The notes: generated from the letters alone by a model not told the origin. Shown: positions 7,215 to 15,622, counted from the stretch's first letter. The stretch: DNA of 22,997 nucleotides from JBGTKH01 sp041744735 (GCA_041744735.1 JBGTKH010000401.1:1-22997); one strand, 5' to 3'. A program made the numbers and translations.

Positions 7215-7606
7215 GCAATCGCGTTTTGCTTTGCGACGACGAGCCGCATATCCTGCGGGCCGCCGAATTCAAGTTCAAACGATCGGGCTACGACGTCCGC
7301 TGTGCCGGCGACGGCGAAGAGGCGTGGGAGATGATTCAGGAGGAAATCCCCGACGTATTGGTCACCGATTGCCAAATGCCGGAGCTCAACGGTCTGGAGC
7401 TGGTCGAACGCATTCGTGCGAACCCGCTGACGGCCGAATTGCCGGTGATCATGTTGACGGCGAAAGGCTACGAACTGTCGGGCGTGGAGCACGACGACCG
7501 CTATGGCCTGCTGACGGTGATCTTCAAGCCGTTCAGCCCGCGCGAATTGTTCGAGCGCGTGCAGCGGCTGTTGGACAACCGCCAGCCTGAAGGTGCGGCC
7601 CGATGA
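7211..7606 (+). CDS. Single-domain response regulator (receiver only)
   Basis: The 131-residue protein is a lone CheY-like receiver. Visible active-site residues are Asp9 and Asp10 (LLCDDEP), the phosphoacceptor Asp53 (VLVTDCQMPELNG), Thr83 (IMLTAKG) and Lys106 (IFKPFSPRE). No output domain follows, so it acts by protein contact rather than by binding DNA. ATG 7211 overlaps the kinase stop (ATGA) and its own stop overlaps the STAS gene start (ATGA), so the three are translationally coupled. Its position before a STAS protein and the GspE/GspF genes suggests that it relays the kinase signal to a partner-switching or secretion/pilus component; that link is inferred from context only. Confidence 0.9.
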   Translation: MSNRVLLCDDEPHILRAAEFKFKRSGYDVRCAGDGEEAWEMIQEEIPDVLVTDCQMPELNGLELVERIRANPLTAELPVIMLTAKGYELSGVEHDDRYGLLTVIFKPFSPRELFERVQRLLDNRQPEGAAR

Positions 7607-7929
7607 AACTGCCCACGGAAGTCTTCGGCAACGTGGCCGTCGTGCACACGCCGGAAGAGTTCAGCGACGACTTGACTTCGAAGTTGGCGGACTATCTCAG
7701 TTCGCTCGAACGATCGAAGGTGATCGTGGACTTGGACGGCACTGAGTCGCTCGACAGCGCCGGATTGGCCGCGCTGCTGGATGCTCAGCAAGAATTACGC
7801 GACCTCGGCGGCGACCTGAAAGTTACCACAGCCAACACGGTCAACCGCAAAATCCTGGAAATCACTCGCCTCGACGACCATCTGGAAGTGTTCGACAACG
7901 TGATCGACGCCGTGAAGAGTTTCGTATGA
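7603..7929 (+). CDS. STAS-domain protein (anti-anti-sigma factor type)
   Basis: The product has 108 residues and is one STAS domain. The core KVIVDLDGTESLDSAGLAALLDAQQEL contains the conserved Asp-Ser-Ala-Gly turn; Ser52 aligns with the serine that SpoIIAA-type proteins have phosphorylated by an anti-sigma kinase. The end (LKVTTANTVNRKILEITRLDDHLEVF) fits the family closely. Family members switch partners with anti-sigma factors or act in other signalling complexes. No anti-sigma kinase or PP2C phosphatase gene is present in the window, so the partner must be encoded elsewhere. It is the third gene of the kinase-regulator unit and is joined by an ATGA overlap. Confidence 0.88.
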   Translation: MKLPTEVFGNVAVVHTPEEFSDDLTSKLADYLSSLERSKVIVDLDGTESLDSAGLAALLDAQQELRDLGGDLKVTTANTVNRKILEITRLDDHLEVFDNVIDAVKSFV

Positions 7930-7952
7930 TTGATCGAAGTGAGGTCCGCGTA

Positions 7953-8070
7953 AATGACGAATGACGAAATACCCAATGACGAAAGAATGACTAATGACTA
8001 ATGACGAAGCGGGCATTCGTGCTTCGTCATTCTTTCGTCATTCGTTATTGGTCATTCGTCATTGGTCACC
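7953..8070. repeat. Inverted pair of heptanucleotide arrays before gspE
   Basis: Units of the form AATGACN repeat with period 7 on the left (7953-7966, 7975-7981 and 7986-8006). The reverse-complement form NGTCATT occupies the right side (8025-8031 and 8036-8070). The centre is an 11-bp perfect stem (8000-8010 with 8021-8031), and a further 14-bp perfect match joins 7977-7990 with 8027-8040. The array fills most of the 203-base gap between the STAS gene and gspE. It is not a CRISPR: there are no spacers. Confidence 0.8.
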
Positions 8071-8132
8071 ACGTTCGCTTCGACACCACCGTTGCAGCGA
8101 ATTCCCGTTAGCCTCAATAAGACCAGCAAGCT

Positions 8133-9875
8133 ATGTCTCTCGCACACGCCGCACCGCAACGACTGGGCAACGTGCTGGTCGAGCGCGGTTATCTGGCGCT
8201 CGATCAACTGCAGTCGGCGCTGGACTATCAGCGTCAGGCGGGCAAGAACAAGCTGCTGGGCGAGATTCTGGTCGACTTAAACTACTGCAGCGAGGATCAG
8301 GTCGTCGAATGCCTGGCCGCCGAATACGGCGTGCCGTACGCAAAGCTGGATTCGCGGCTGTTTGATCCCAAAACGATCGACGCCCTGCCGCGCGAGTACA
8401 TCGAAAGGCACTTGGTCCTGCCGCTGTTCTGCATTCGCGACGTGCTGACGATCGCCATCTCGGAGCCGTCGAATCTGTTCCTGATCGACGAGATCGGCAG
8501 CCTGACGGGCAAACAAGTACAAATTGTTGCCGCGACGACAAAAGACATTCGGCGGATGATCACCAATCTGCCTGATTCGAAGGTCTTCGTGATCGACGAC
8601 ATCATCGAAGACTCACAGCAAGCCGAAGTCACGCTGATCGAAGACGCGATCGAGGACATCGGCGACGTGGAAGAAATCGCCGGCCAATCGCCTGTGATTC
8701 GGCTAGTCAACTTCATCATCTACAACGCCGTGAAGGAAGGAGCCAGCGACATCCACATCGAACCGGCGGAACGCTGTCTGCGCGTGCGCAACCGCATCGA
8801 CGGCAAGTTGTACAAGGCGCTGGAGGTGCCGCAGCATCTGCTGGGCGCCGTAACGAGTCGCATTAAGATCATGGCGTCGCTAGACATCAGCGAACGCCGC
8901 TTGCCGCAAGACGGCCGCGTCCACGTGCTGCTGGACGGCCGCAAAATCGACTTGCGCGTGAGCACGTTTCCCGGCAGCCGCGGCGAGAAAACGGTGATTC
9001 GGGTACTCGACACGCGCAACGTTTCGCTGAACCTGCGCGATCTGGGATTCGCCGAAGACATTCTGACTGAACTTCAGAGTCACATTCATGCACCCAACGG
9101 CATCGTCCTGGTCACGGGCCCGACCGGCAGCGGCAAATCGACGACGTTGTACGCGGCGCTGAATGAAATCAGCTCAATGGATAACAACGTCTGCACCGTC
9201 GAAGACCCGATCGAATACCATCTGCCGCTAATCAATCAGTTTCAAGTGCAGGAACGAGTCGGCCTGACGTTCTCGAAGGCTCTGCGCACGTTGCTGCGGC
9301 AAGATCCCGACGTGATCATGGTCGGCGAGGTGCGCGACGACGAGACGGCCCGCACGGCGATCCAAGCCGCGCTGACCGGCCACCTGGTGTTCAGCACGCT
9401 GCACACGAACGACGCCGCGTCCGCCATCACGCGGCTGATCAACATGGGCATCGAGTCGTATCTGATCAGCGCGGCGCTGAACATGGTGCTGGCTCAGCGG
9501 CTAGTACGGCGCGTGTGTGCGAAATGCCGCCAAAGCTACGAACCGCCGCGCACGATGCGCAAGGCGCTCGAGCGGATGGGTTACGAAATGGAAGCGTTCT
9601 ACAAAGGCGCGGGCTGTCGCCGCTGCCGTAACACGGGATTCTCGGGCCGCATCGGTGTGCACGAACTGCTGGTGATCAACGACGAGATCCGCGACGCGGT
9701 CGTCAGCGGCGCACCGATCAGCAAGCTGCGCCACATCGGCAACGCTCACGGCATGATTACGCTGCGTCATGACGGCTTCCGCAAAGTCCGCGAAGGCATC
9801 ACGACGATCGAGGAAGTGCTGCATATTGTTGGAGATATTGTTGATTCCAATGAACAGAGGGTCAGTCGTCAGTAG
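8133..9875 (+). CDS. GspE/PilB-type secretion or pilus assembly ATPase
   Basis: The product has 580 residues, usual for the family. Residues about 10-150 form an MshEN-type N-terminal domain (LGNVLVERGYLALDQLQSAL, LAAEYGVPYAKLD). The ATPase has Walker A GPTGSGKST (residues 329-337), an Asp box (CTVEDPIEYHLP), Walker B VIMVGEVRDDET (Glu399) and a His box (TGHLVFSTLHTND). A zinc-type tetracysteine element is complete (Cys462, Cys465, Cys495, Cys498). The enzyme is a cytoplasmic hexameric ATPase that powers type II secretion or type IV pilus extension at the inner membrane. Sequence alone does not separate these two roles. ATG 8133 has no strong Shine-Dalgarno. The last residues VSRQ and the TAG stop are encoded by a heptamer array. 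gspF follows after 115 bases. Confidence 0.93.
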   Translation: MSLAHAAPQRLGNVLVERGYLALDQLQSALDYQRQAGKNKLLGEILVDLNYCSEDQVVECLAAEYGVPYAKLDSRLFDPKTIDALPREYIERHLVLPLFCIRDVLTIAISEPSNLFLIDEIGSLTGKQVQIVAATTKDIRRMITNLPDSKVFVIDDIIEDSQQAEVTLIEDAIEDIGDVEEIAGQSPVIRLVNFIIYNAVKEGASDIHIEPAERCLRVRNRIDGKLYKALEVPQHLLGAVTSRIKIMASLDISERRLPQDGRVHVLLDGRKIDLRVSTFPGSRGEKTVIRVLDTRNVSLNLRDLGFAEDILTELQSHIHAPNGIVLVTGPTGSGKSTTLYAALNEISSMDNNVCTVEDPIEYHLPLINQFQVQERVGLTFSKALRTLLRQDPDVIMVGEVRDDETARTAIQAALTGHLVFSTLHTNDAASAITRLINMGIESYLISAALNMVLAQRLVRRVCAKCRQSYEPPRTMRKALERMGYEMEAFYKGAGCRRCRNTGFSGRIGVHELLVINDEIRDAVVSGAPISKLRHIGNAHGMITLRHDGFRKVREGITTIEEVLHIVGDIVDSNEQRVSRQ

Positions 9876-9995
9876 TCCGTGGTCCGTGGCATGAGTTCAA
9901 CCGCCTCGTCTTCTTTGCTACTGACTACTGACTACTGACTACTGACCAATGACTACTGACCAATGACCAATGACCAATGACCAATGACCAATGAC
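9861..9995. repeat. Heptamer arrays spanning the gspE end and the gspF start
   Basis: GTCAGTC, GTCAGTA and two GTCCGTG units (9861-9888) run through the gspE stop codon. Eleven perfect-register heptamers (9919-9995) then follow in the opposite sense: four TACTGAC, one CAATGAC, one TACTGAC and five CAATGAC. The last unit contains the ATG of gspF (9991-9993). The arrays can pair with each other as a hairpin in mRNA. Confidence 0.85.
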
Positions 9996-11193
9996 CACCA
10001 CAACCTTTCAATACTCTGCCCGCGATCCTCTTGGGAAAGTTCACGACGGCACCGTTGAGGCGGCGAGCCGCGATGCCGCCACGCAGATGCTGCAGCGTGA
10101 CGGCTTTCACGTGCTCAAGCTGGAGGACGGGGACGACGGCCTGACCCTGTTCCCACGGCCGATCAAGCGCGGTGACATCATCTATGTCACGAACCAGTTG
10201 GCCATCATGGTGGACACGGGGATCAATCTGGCCACGGCGTTGGAAGGAATCGCTGCGCAGCAAGAGAATCCGACGCTCAAAGCGGTGCTGAACGATCTCA
10301 AGTCGCGCGTGGAGTCGGGCGAAGATTTTTCCGCCGCCTTGGCCCGGCACCCAAAATGCTTCGACCGCACGTTCGTGGCACTGGTCAAGGCGAGCGAACA
10401 AACCGGCTCGCTGGCCGAGATTCTGGAACAGATCTCTGACTACCTGCGAAAAGAAGCGGAAAACCGCGCCAAAGTACGAGCCGCGATGGCCTACCCGATG
10501 GTCATGTTGGTATTGGCGATCGGCGTGACCATTTTCCTGCTGACGTACGTCATGCCGAAGTTCGAGCCGCTGTTCAGCCGCAAAGGCGTGAAGCTGCCGA
10601 CGCCCACGGTCGTAATGATCGCCGTGTCGGACACGCTGATTCACTACTGGTACGCCTGGCTGATTGCGGCCGTGGCGATCACCGCCGGAATCTTCTTCGG
10701 CCGCCGCACGCAACCCGGCCGGCAGTTTATCGACTGGCTGAAGATCAACCTGCCGATCGTCGGGCCGATGTTTCGCAAAGTGACGATCAGCCGCAGCATC
10801 CGCACGTTGGGCACGATGGTGAAGAGCGGCGTGTCGATGCTCGACGCCATTCGCTTATCGGCCGAAGTCGCCGGCAACTACTATTACGAACGCTCGTGGC
10901 TCCGCGTGCTCAACGAAATCACCAACGGCAATCGCATTCACGAAGCCTTGAGCGGCGACGCACTCTTTCCGCGCACACTGGTGCAAATGATCGGCTCCGG
11001 CGAAGAGACGGGCAAGCTGGACCACGTGCTGCAAAAGGTCAGCACGTACTACGACCGCGAAGTGGAAACGTCGCTGAAAACGGTGACCAGTATGATCGAG
11101 CCGCTGATGATTGTCGTGATGGGCGTTGTCGTCGGGGGCATCGGCCTGGGCTTGCTCTTGCCCATTTTCTCGCTCGGCCGCGCGGCCGGATAA
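9991..11193 (+). CDS. GspF/PilC-type inner-membrane platform protein
   Basis: The 400-residue product matches the usual length. It has an N-terminal segment (FQYSARDPLGKVHDGTVEA), then two T2SSF repeats, each with the helical block ending at a membrane helix. The first reads ALVKASEQTGSLAEILEQIS and the second QMIGSGEETGKLDHVLQKVS. Hydrophobic segments lie at about residues 168-190, 210-232 and 370-393. The protein anchors the GspE/PilB ATPase and organises pseudopilus or pilus assembly. The start codon lies inside the last CAATGAC heptamer, so there is no Shine-Dalgarno; translation may depend on coupling or on an unstructured leader. No pseudopilin gene follows, unlike in many gsp/pil operons: the next gene is on the other strand. 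Confidence 0.93.
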   Translation: MTTTTFQYSARDPLGKVHDGTVEAASRDAATQMLQRDGFHVLKLEDGDDGLTLFPRPIKRGDIIYVTNQLAIMVDTGINLATALEGIAAQQENPTLKAVLNDLKSRVESGEDFSAALARHPKCFDRTFVALVKASEQTGSLAEILEQISDYLRKEAENRAKVRAAMAYPMVMLVLAIGVTIFLLTYVMPKFEPLFSRKGVKLPTPTVVMIAVSDTLIHYWYAWLIAAVAITAGIFFGRRTQPGRQFIDWLKINLPIVGPMFRKVTISRSIRTLGTMVKSGVSMLDAIRLSAEVAGNYYYERSWLRVLNEITNGNRIHEALSGDALFPRTLVQMIGSGEETGKLDHVLQKVSTYYDREVETSLKTVTSMIEPLMIVVMGVVVGGIGLGLLLPIFSLGRAAG

Positions 11194-11212
11194 GCGCAGC
11201 GACATGGAAGTG

Positions 11213-11240
11213 GTAGGACGGACGTGGGCGTCCGTCCTAC
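11213..11240. terminator. 12-bp perfect hairpin after gspF
   Basis: GTAGGACGGACG and CGTCCGTCCTAC pair perfectly around the loop TGGG, 19 bases past the gspF stop. There is no T-run, so it is either a rho-independent-like structure or a REP-type palindrome. A related palindrome (GTAGGACGGATT…) occurs at 17792-17812, which favours a dispersed repeat that may also end transcription. Confidence 0.6.
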
Positions 11241-11243
11241 AGG

Positions 11244-11353
11244 CTAGTGCTTTGTCAAAGTTTGATTTCGTGGCGTAAGCTTCCAGCTTGCGTTTACTCG
11301 CGGAAATCGAGATGGCAAGCAGGATGCTTACCCCACGTTCTGAAAAGCACTAG
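11244..11353. repeat. MITE-like 110-bp element with CTAG ends
   Basis: The ends are inverted: CTAGTGCTTT (11244-11253) and AAAGCACTAG (11344-11353). Inside, GTGGCGTAAGCTTCCAGC and the reverse complement of GATGCTTACCCCAC form a second imperfect inverted repeat (about 11270-11292 against 11313-11335). CTAG at each end could be a 4-bp target duplication. There is no ORF. The right-hand CTAG supplies the TAG stop of the leftward gene at 11350. Confidence 0.6.
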
Positions 11354-14300
11354 TTCGCGCTCTGGAACGGCATGCGGAAGGTTGGGAGTTTCGGGACGTA
11401 GCGTTGCCAGGCGGGTGTCTTCTCGGGCGTGTCAGCCGGTGGTGCTTCGGGAGGCGCGGGGAGCGGTGGGCGCGGGTTCGCGGCGACTCGCGGCGGGTCG
11501 TATTTCACGTGGCGCATCAGCAGCCGCGGCCAATAGCTGTCCAGAAACCGTTGGCACTCGACCGCCTTCCCCTGACCGAGTTGAAAGTCGGCCACGGCGA
11601 TTCGCTTGAGCAACTCGTCACGCTCGTTGTCGTAGAACCAGAGATCGAACAGTTGCACGTCGTCGATCCAGACTTCGCCTGAGCCCATTAAATCGAAGCC
11701 CACGCGCAACTCCGTCAAACCGTGCGGCGGCAAATCATCGACGTGAAACAAGTACGGCGCCCACTGGGCTTGCAGCCGAGGAATCTTCGCCAGTTCCTTC
11801 TCCTTCAAACCTAAGCCAGTTCCCACCCACGCCCACTTGTAATACGTCTGTCCGTTCCACTGTCCTTCGACGGCCAGACGCAACGGCGGCTGGCGGTTGG
11901 CGTCGTTGATCTTCAGCCACACCCACACCGACAGCCGGCCCGTTTTTGGTGGCTCGAACGGTTCGCTGCGCACCCATGCCACGCCGCCGTTGCTGGTCAC
12001 GTGCAGCGAATGTGCGCCGTTGCGACGTTGCAAGCGGTCAGTCTCCACGGTGATGCCCGAACCGTTAGCATGTAACCAACCCGTGATCGCATTTTCCGCG
12101 GCGGGCAACTCGAATCCGGAATTGCTGAGCTGCTCCCACGGAGGCGGGTTGCGCAGCGTACCGACTCGCGCGCGGACCTGTTGCAGTTTTTGGCGCAGAT
12201 CGATGGCCACCTCGCCGGCGCTGTCCAATCGCGCTTGCCAGTTTTCAATCGCGACTTTCGGCGCCGTCAAGAGTGCGCCCACAAGGTCGTACGGTTCTAG
12301 CTGCACCGTCCACAATGTGCGTTGCCCTTCGCGGCGCAGCGGGGACAGGACGCGGCCGCCAAGGGATTCGACGTTACAATCGGCTGCAGCGCGCAGTTCA
12401 ACTTCCACGGTCGTCCGCCAGGGAGCGTCATTCACCAGATAAACAAATGTAGACGGACCGCGCGATAACGTTCGCACCACCACGCCTTGCGTTAAAGCAT
12501 CGTCTGATTTCGGCGTTGCGGTTTCAAATCGTTCGGCCGGCAGCCGGCGGTAGACCTCCACAAACGGGCGCAGCGCCTCTTCCTGACCGAGCGGTAACAT
12601 CCAGCCGCCGTCCAGAATCGTGGCGCCGTCGAGCGTCGCCAAGTGATGTACGAACCGCTGACGATTGTGAAAATCGGCCGCGGCCACGTGCGTGACCAGC
12701 CAGGTGAACGTCTTGTCTTTGCCGAACGGGCTGACGGCATCAAAAGAAGGCAGTTGCAGCGTCAGCGGCTCGTGATACGATAGGCCGCCTCGTGACGCGC
12801 CGCTGCCGAAGAGTCGATCCGCGTCCGTCGCCGCGCCGAATTCCAAATTCACCGCTTGAGCGGTCAGGGACGTGTCGGGCGACAGCCGTTGCGGGCGAAG
12901 CAGCACGATGTCCGCGCGGTCTTCCAACAGCTTCGCATCGATGCCGATTTGAAGCAGCGCCTCGGCCGTATTGCTTCGCGCAGGAATTGTGGGGCGCAGT
13001 TCACCTTGCATAAGTTGACCCGTGGGCACGTCGGCTGTCGCCAGATAAAGTTTTGCCCCGGGGCGCTGAGCGGCAACTTCGCGCTGCAGTTTGTCGTAAA
13101 GGTCGGCCAGTGCCGCGGCCCGCCAGCTTAACCACGATTTGCGGCCGTTGTGGAGCAGAAAGCCGGCACGCTGCGCGAATCGCTCGGCACCTTCGCCAGG
13201 CACTTTGACAGCCGCCTCTTTCTGGAATTGTGCGATCGTGCGGTCGTCGAGGCCCCATTCATCGCTTGGCAGTTGCCCGTACGTATCGGGACCTAATTGC
13301 ACGGCCAGTCCAGCGAACGAAGTGTGTTCCGCGTATCGCTCGGCCAATTCCCGCGCGACGCCGAGCATGGCCGCCTGCACACGCGCATCGAGCGGATTAT
13401 AGTACGGCGCCAAGCCGCCGCGGGCGCCGTTGCGAGCCAACCACGCCTTCCCCTCTGCGTCAATCAATTCCAAACCGTCCGCTTCCGCGCCGCCAACTCG
13501 CCGCAACCGTTCCAATTCAGGCAACGGCGTGGCAAACTGCACAGCCGGAATCAGCTTCAGCCCCTCGCGGTCGAACAGCCGAAACATCATCCGCAAAACG
13601 TCCTTGCGAAACAGATCCTGACCGGTGGCAAAGAACGTGCCCGTGTCGTACTTAGGAGTCGGCTCCAACAGTTTACTCGGATACAGCGAGCTTCCTTCGC
13701 AGGCAACCGGCACGACGGCGCCGTTGTAGCCAGCGTACTTCAGATACTCGGTCAATCGTCGAGCACCCAGATAAAAGGTGCTCCAGTCGTCCAGCGTGCG
13801 GCCGGTCCAAGTGTCGAGCGACTCGCCTGCCGAAAAATTTTCCGGGAACAGCGGCTTGTCAAAATACGCTGCCAGCAGGCGGCCGCCCGTGGCATCGTCG
13901 GCCAGCGGCAACGCGGGCAGCGTGGCAGGACCGGTGAGCACGCGAATGCGTCCGAACTGCGCTGCACCATTGTCACGGCGGTTGGTCAGCAGCACAAATG
14001 GCGTCTTGGTCTTGGGCCAGAAGATCAGCCGGTGCCGTTGCACGGGCGGTTGCGAGCCGGCTGGCGATTCGGGAACATCGACGCCCGAATCGAGTCCGAT
14101 TGGTGCGACCGCGCCGGCCGCATTCGGTTCGATGATGCTGATACCCAGCGTTTGCTTGAGGTCACCGGGATATTCGACTTCCAGAATGTGCGGCTGACCG
14201 AGGCGGCTGACGGGCAACGGATACGCCTGCCAGCCATCGGTATTCAATGCGATCCACGTTTGCCCGCCGTGCTGGCGGGTTTGCGATTTGCCGTTGCCCA

Positions 14301-15297
14301 GCGGCCCCTGCCCAATTCCCGGAATGACGCTGAAGCTCGACATCCGTTTCATCCGATCCCACCAACCCGGATTGGCCGGGTCGATTTCCAGTTCCGCTTT
14401 CCAATCGGCAACGGATGGGGGCAGCGGCTGCTTGTCGATGATCACTAACTGCACCACGCGCTCAAGCAGCGGTTTGGCGCGCACGAACGGTGCGGCGATC
14501 CGACGCGGTGTGAGCGCGATGCGTACGTCGTACACGCCTTCGATGGCCGGCATGATGACTGCGTATGGTCCAATTGGCAATAGACTGCCATCGGCTGCGA
14601 CCGCGACGTCCTTCTCTTCGCTCGAGACTTCCGTTTGCGTTGCACTGTTTACGAGCTGCACTTTGCAGCGTAGCGTCTCGCCGGTAATGCCGGACAGGTG
14701 CGGGACAACTTCCAGCTCGAACACGTCGCCCGGAGCAAACACCAGCGAGTCGCGGTTGACTTTCACTCGCAAGCGATCTCCCGGCGTGCGACGCACGAGC
14801 AGCCGATTGCCGTTGTCGTCGAGATCATCGCTTTGGAATTCGGTGACTAGCTTGGCCAATGGAACCTGAATCGGACCGCGCGCAGGATTCTGCGGATTCT
14901 GCGGATTGAGCGGATTGAGCGGATTGAGCGGATTGATCGGAGCCAACTCGACGGAAAGTGTGGCATCGAGCGGCGCCGTGACGAGCAGATCCACGCCGTC
15001 GTAGTTGCGCGGACTCCGCTCGTTGACTACTACCTTGCCTTGTTCGAGATAGATCGAGCCCGGCTCATCGGCCTCGAGTCCCAACGGCGCGAGCTCCGAC
15101 AGCGTCCCTTGGCTGATTGAGATCGTGCCGCGCCATTGCCGGCTCTCACCACCGCCCCACGCCACGCGCAGACGCATGTTCGTCTCTTCACCCAACACAT
15201 TTGCAGCGTGTGACCATAGCGTGCAACAGACCAGCGCGCAGACCGACAGCGCGGCGGGCCAGACCCGCAGAAAACCACCGCAACGGTGGCGCGCCAT
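11350..15297 (-). CDS. Very large exported glycoside-hydrolase-like protein
   Basis: The start is placed at ATG 15297, giving 1315 residues with a signal sequence (MARHRCGGFLRVWPAALSVC … WSHA/A). An ATG at 15345 adds 16 residues but overlaps a small palindrome. The N-terminal third is beta-rich, with a low-complexity run of NPL/NPQ repeats (14885-14938). The central part holds a TIM-barrel-like section (LTEYLKYAGYNGAVVPVACE, RLFDREGLKLIPAVQFATP, NPLDARVQAAMLGVARELAE) resembling the GHL10/DUF187 'family 10-like' glycoside hydrolases. A C-terminal jelly-roll (NSGFELPAAENAITGWLHAN … GRLSVWVWLKIND … GSGEVWIDDVQLFD) looks like a carbohydrate-binding module. The tail is proline-rich. The catalytic acids could not be fixed by eye, so activity is unproven. 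It probably acts on polysaccharide outside the cytoplasm. Confidence 0.75.
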   Translation of the reverse strand: MARHRCGGFLRVWPAALSVCALVCCTLWSHAANVLGEETNMRLRVAWGGGESRQWRGTISISQGTLSELAPLGLEADEPGSIYLEQGKVVVNERSPRNYDGVDLLVTAPLDATLSVELAPINPLNPLNPLNPQNPQNPARGPIQVPLAKLVTEFQSDDLDDNGNRLLVRRTPGDRLRVKVNRDSLVFAPGDVFELEVVPHLSGITGETLRCKVQLVNSATQTEVSSEEKDVAVAADGSLLPIGPYAVIMPAIEGVYDVRIALTPRRIAAPFVRAKPLLERVVQLVIIDKQPLPPSVADWKAELEIDPANPGWWDRMKRMSSFSVIPGIGQGPLGNGKSQTRQHGGQTWIALNTDGWQAYPLPVSRLGQPHILEVEYPGDLKQTLGISIIEPNAAGAVAPIGLDSGVDVPESPAGSQPPVQRHRLIFWPKTKTPFVLLTNRRDNGAAQFGRIRVLTGPATLPALPLADDATGGRLLAAYFDKPLFPENFSAGESLDTWTGRTLDDWSTFYLGARRLTEYLKYAGYNGAVVPVACEGSSLYPSKLLEPTPKYDTGTFFATGQDLFRKDVLRMMFRLFDREGLKLIPAVQFATPLPELERLRRVGGAEADGLELIDAEGKAWLARNGARGGLAPYYNPLDARVQAAMLGVARELAERYAEHTSFAGLAVQLGPDTYGQLPSDEWGLDDRTIAQFQKEAAVKVPGEGAERFAQRAGFLLHNGRKSWLSWRAAALADLYDKLQREVAAQRPGAKLYLATADVPTGQLMQGELRPTIPARSNTAEALLQIGIDAKLLEDRADIVLLRPQRLSPDTSLTAQAVNLEFGAATDADRLFGSGASRGGLSYHEPLTLQLPSFDAVSPFGKDKTFTWLVTHVAAADFHNRQRFVHHLATLDGATILDGGWMLPLGQEEALRPFVEVYRRLPAERFETATPKSDDALTQGVVVRTLSRGPSTFVYLVNDAPWRTTVEVELRAAADCNVESLGGRVLSPLRREGQRTLWTVQLEPYDLVGALLTAPKVAIENWQARLDSAGEVAIDLRQKLQQVRARVGTLRNPPPWEQLSNSGFELPAAENAITGWLHANGSGITVETDRLQRRNGAHSLHVTSNGGVAWVRSEPFEPPKTGRLSVWVWLKINDANRQPPLRLAVEGQWNGQTYYKWAWVGTGLGLKEKELAKIPRLQAQWAPYLFHVDDLPPHGLTELRVGFDLMGSGEVWIDDVQLFDLWFYDNERDELLKRIAVADFQLGQGKAVECQRFLDSYWPRLLMRHVKYDPPRVAANPRPPLPAPPEAPPADTPEKTPAWQRYVPKLPTFRMPFQSAN
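14885..14938. repeat. 9-bp tandem repeat inside the large gene
   Basis: Six consecutive 9-base units occur: two GGATTCTGC, three GGATTGAGC and one GGATTGATC. They are in frame and encode repeating Asn-Pro-Leu/Gln/Ile on the minus strand. Because the unit is a multiple of three, copy-number changes would lengthen or shorten a linker without breaking the frame. Confidence 0.85.
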
Positions 15298-15453
15298 GCG
15301 CAAATGCGGCGCGGGCGAAGTAGTCGGACTTCCATGTCCGAACATAAGGAGCCCCGCGAATCGGAGTTAACTGCTAGCGTTATCCCAGCAATGGGAGCGG
15401 GATTATATACGCAGCGTCGTTTTCGGAACTACCCCGGAATCGCCGCGTTTTCG

Positions 15454-15471
15454 CGGGTTATTCGTAACCCG
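15454..15471. repeat. Small palindrome with a TTCG tetraloop
   Basis: CGGGTTA and TAACCCG pair around TTCG. It sits in the 325-base interval 15298-15622 between the large exported gene and the sulfatase-like gene, where no gene was found. Confidence 0.5.
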
Positions 15472-15524
15472 ACGAGTCAGCGAGGGATTTACTCGCCACC
15501 ACGATACGAGTTGCGCCCCCTGTA

Positions 15525-15617
15525 GCTCGGGTCCATTGACCCGAGCAATACGCCATAGATCTCGTTCGGGAGAATCGTCGCACTGGAAAAGAGTCGCTCG
15601 GGACAATGGTCCCGAGC
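15525..15617. repeat. Pair of related hairpins after the sulfatase-like gene
   Basis: GCTCGGGTC-CATT-GACCCGAGC (15525-15546) and GCTCGGGAC-AATG-GTCCCGAGC (15596-15617) are each perfect 9-bp hairpins. They are also inverted copies of one another: 15522-15538 matches the complement of 15604-15620 with one mismatch. The second lies 6 bases past the stop of the leftward sulfatase-like gene and may terminate it. Paired REP-like units are the likely identity. Confidence 0.65.
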
Positions 15618-15622
15618 TACGA

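Noticed and set aside
9861..9995. CRISPR array
   Set aside because: Units are 7 bases with no spacers and there are no cas genes nearby.
13297..14448. Rightward ORF of 383 residues
   Set aside because: It lies wholly inside the large exported gene on the other strand and shows no family features.
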